A DNA stretch of 64,000 nt, taken from contig NZ_JASNWF010000010.1 of assembly GCF_030283205.1 (NCBI RefSeq), positions 124,001 through 188,000 on the forward strand. The letters are read 5' to 3'. Position 1 is the first letter of the stretch. Each line of letters begins with the position of its first letter. The notes beneath the pieces are model-generated. The model did no database searches and was not told the origin of the DNA. It saw nothing but the letters and a program-made list of their open reading frames with translations. The DNA is from Actinomadura opuntiae (GTDB lineage: Bacteria; Actinomycetota; Actinomycetes; Streptosporangiales; Streptosporangiaceae). Positions 63,480-64,000 of the stretch are shown here, one piece after another. The position numbers were made by a program, and so were the translations under genes.

Positions 63480-64000
63480 ATGACGGGCGAGGCGGGCGGA
63501 CGGGCACCGGGATCCAGGCGCGATCCCGGCCGCCGGCGCGCCCTGCTGGAGGCGGCCGACCGGGTCATCCAGCGCGAGGGGCCGGAGGCCTCGATGGCCG
63601 CGATCGCCGCCGAGGCGGGCATCAGCAAGCCGATCCTGTACCGCCACTTCGGCGACAAGAGCGGGCTGTACCAGGCGCTCGCCGAGCGGCACACGCGCAA
63701 GCTGATCGAGGGCATCCGGGAGGAGTTCTCCCGCGACGACACGATCCGCGCGCGCACCCGGTCCACCATCGACACCTACCTGGCGACGATCTCCAAGAAC
63801 CTCAACCTCTACCGCTTCCTGATGCACCGGGCGAGCGCGGAGGACACCGCCACGCACAGCGCGATGAGCACCATGATCCGCGACGTGAGCCGGGAGCTGG
63901 CCGAGGTGATGGTCGCCGAGGGGGAGATGGCGGACCGCACCCGCGCCTACGTGTGGGGCCACGCGATCGTCGGCATGGTGCAGACGGCCGGCGACTGGTG
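63480..64000 (+). CDS. TetR family transcriptional regulator, N-terminal part
   Basis: The frame runs off the right edge; 173 residues are present. The HTH is MAAIAAEAGISKPILYRHFG in the usual position, followed by DKSGLYQALAERHTRKLIEG. The ligand domain is incomplete. It follows an acyl-CoA dehydrogenase gene, and both have related operators, so it is probably a repressor that senses an acyl-CoA or fatty-acid-like ligand. No in-frame start occurs between its promoter and ATG 63480. Confidence 0.88.
   Translation, partial: MTGEAGGRAPGSRRDPGRRRALLEAADRVIQREGPEASMAAIAAEAGISKPILYRHFGDKSGLYQALAERHTRKLIEGIREEFSRDDTIRARTRSTIDTYLATISKNLNLYRFLMHRASAEDTATHSAMSTMIRDVSRELAEVMVAEGEMADRTRAYVWGHAIVGMVQTAGDW

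Overview
The window is very GC-rich, with codon third positions almost all G or C. Gene content (DUF574 S-adenosyl methyltransferases, DUF6510, an HGxxPAAW-type small membrane protein, a RamB-type regulator, an F420-dependent LLM oxidoreductase, glucosyl-3-phosphoglycerate synthase, GTG starts and many TANNNT boxes about 6 nt before start codons) points to a filamentous actinobacterium. I infer a member of the Streptosporangiales/Thermomonosporaceae (Actinomadura-like). It reads as ordinary chromosome: I see no insertion sequence, phage, integrase, CRISPR array or rRNA. One tRNA is present.

Layout. 1-5.3 kb: tail of a branched-chain amino acid binding protein, a molybdopterin oxidoreductase / flavin reductase / DUF6510 trio, a DUF574 methyltransferase, and a PAP2-acyltransferase fusion whose acyltransferase half lacks its catalytic histidines. 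5.3-18.2 kb: transporters, regulators, a membrane acyltransferase, a second DUF574 protein, a MEDS/HATPase anti-sigma-type regulator behind a SigB-like promoter, a YbdK-type ligase and two very small membrane proteins. 18.3-24.7 kb: propionate/acyl-CoA block, with an acyl-CoA dehydrogenase divergent from mutA-mutB-meaB, whose start and stop codons overlap. 24.7-34 kb: GNAT protein, unrecognised 315-residue protein, tRNA-Asn, HNH nuclease, a secreted coiled-coil protein with a putative metal-site domain, EEP phosphatase, Gfo/Idh oxidoreductase, and a two-gene system made of a response regulator fused to a thioredoxin-reductase-like flavoprotein and a cyclic-nucleotide-binding-domain histidine kinase. 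34-48 kb: VOC/MarR divergent pair, class II aldolase divergent from PucR, LLM oxidoreductase, SMR pump, AraC regulator, ALDH, secreted hydrolase, a paralogous pair of septum-less hypothetical proteins and a DUF6077 membrane protein. 48-56 kb: SsuABC-type importer divergent from a CitA/DcuS-type two-component system, then an ABC-2 exporter. 56-64 kb: M1 aminopeptidase, isocitrate lyase divergent from its likely regulator RamB, gpgS, and an acyl-CoA dehydrogenase followed by a TetR regulator cut by the window edge.

How the genes fit together. Carbon metabolism is the clearest theme: two acyl-CoA dehydrogenases, methylmalonyl-CoA mutase with its MeaB chaperone, and isocitrate lyase with RamB suggest use of fatty acids, propionate and acetate. 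Many divergent regulator/target pairs carry visible palindromes between them. The most unusual items are the PAP2-WS/DGAT fusion with RR in place of HH, the response regulator-flavoprotein/CNB-kinase pair, the atypical tRNA-Asn next to the HNH gene, and the shared operator motif of the last acyl-CoA dehydrogenase and TetR genes.
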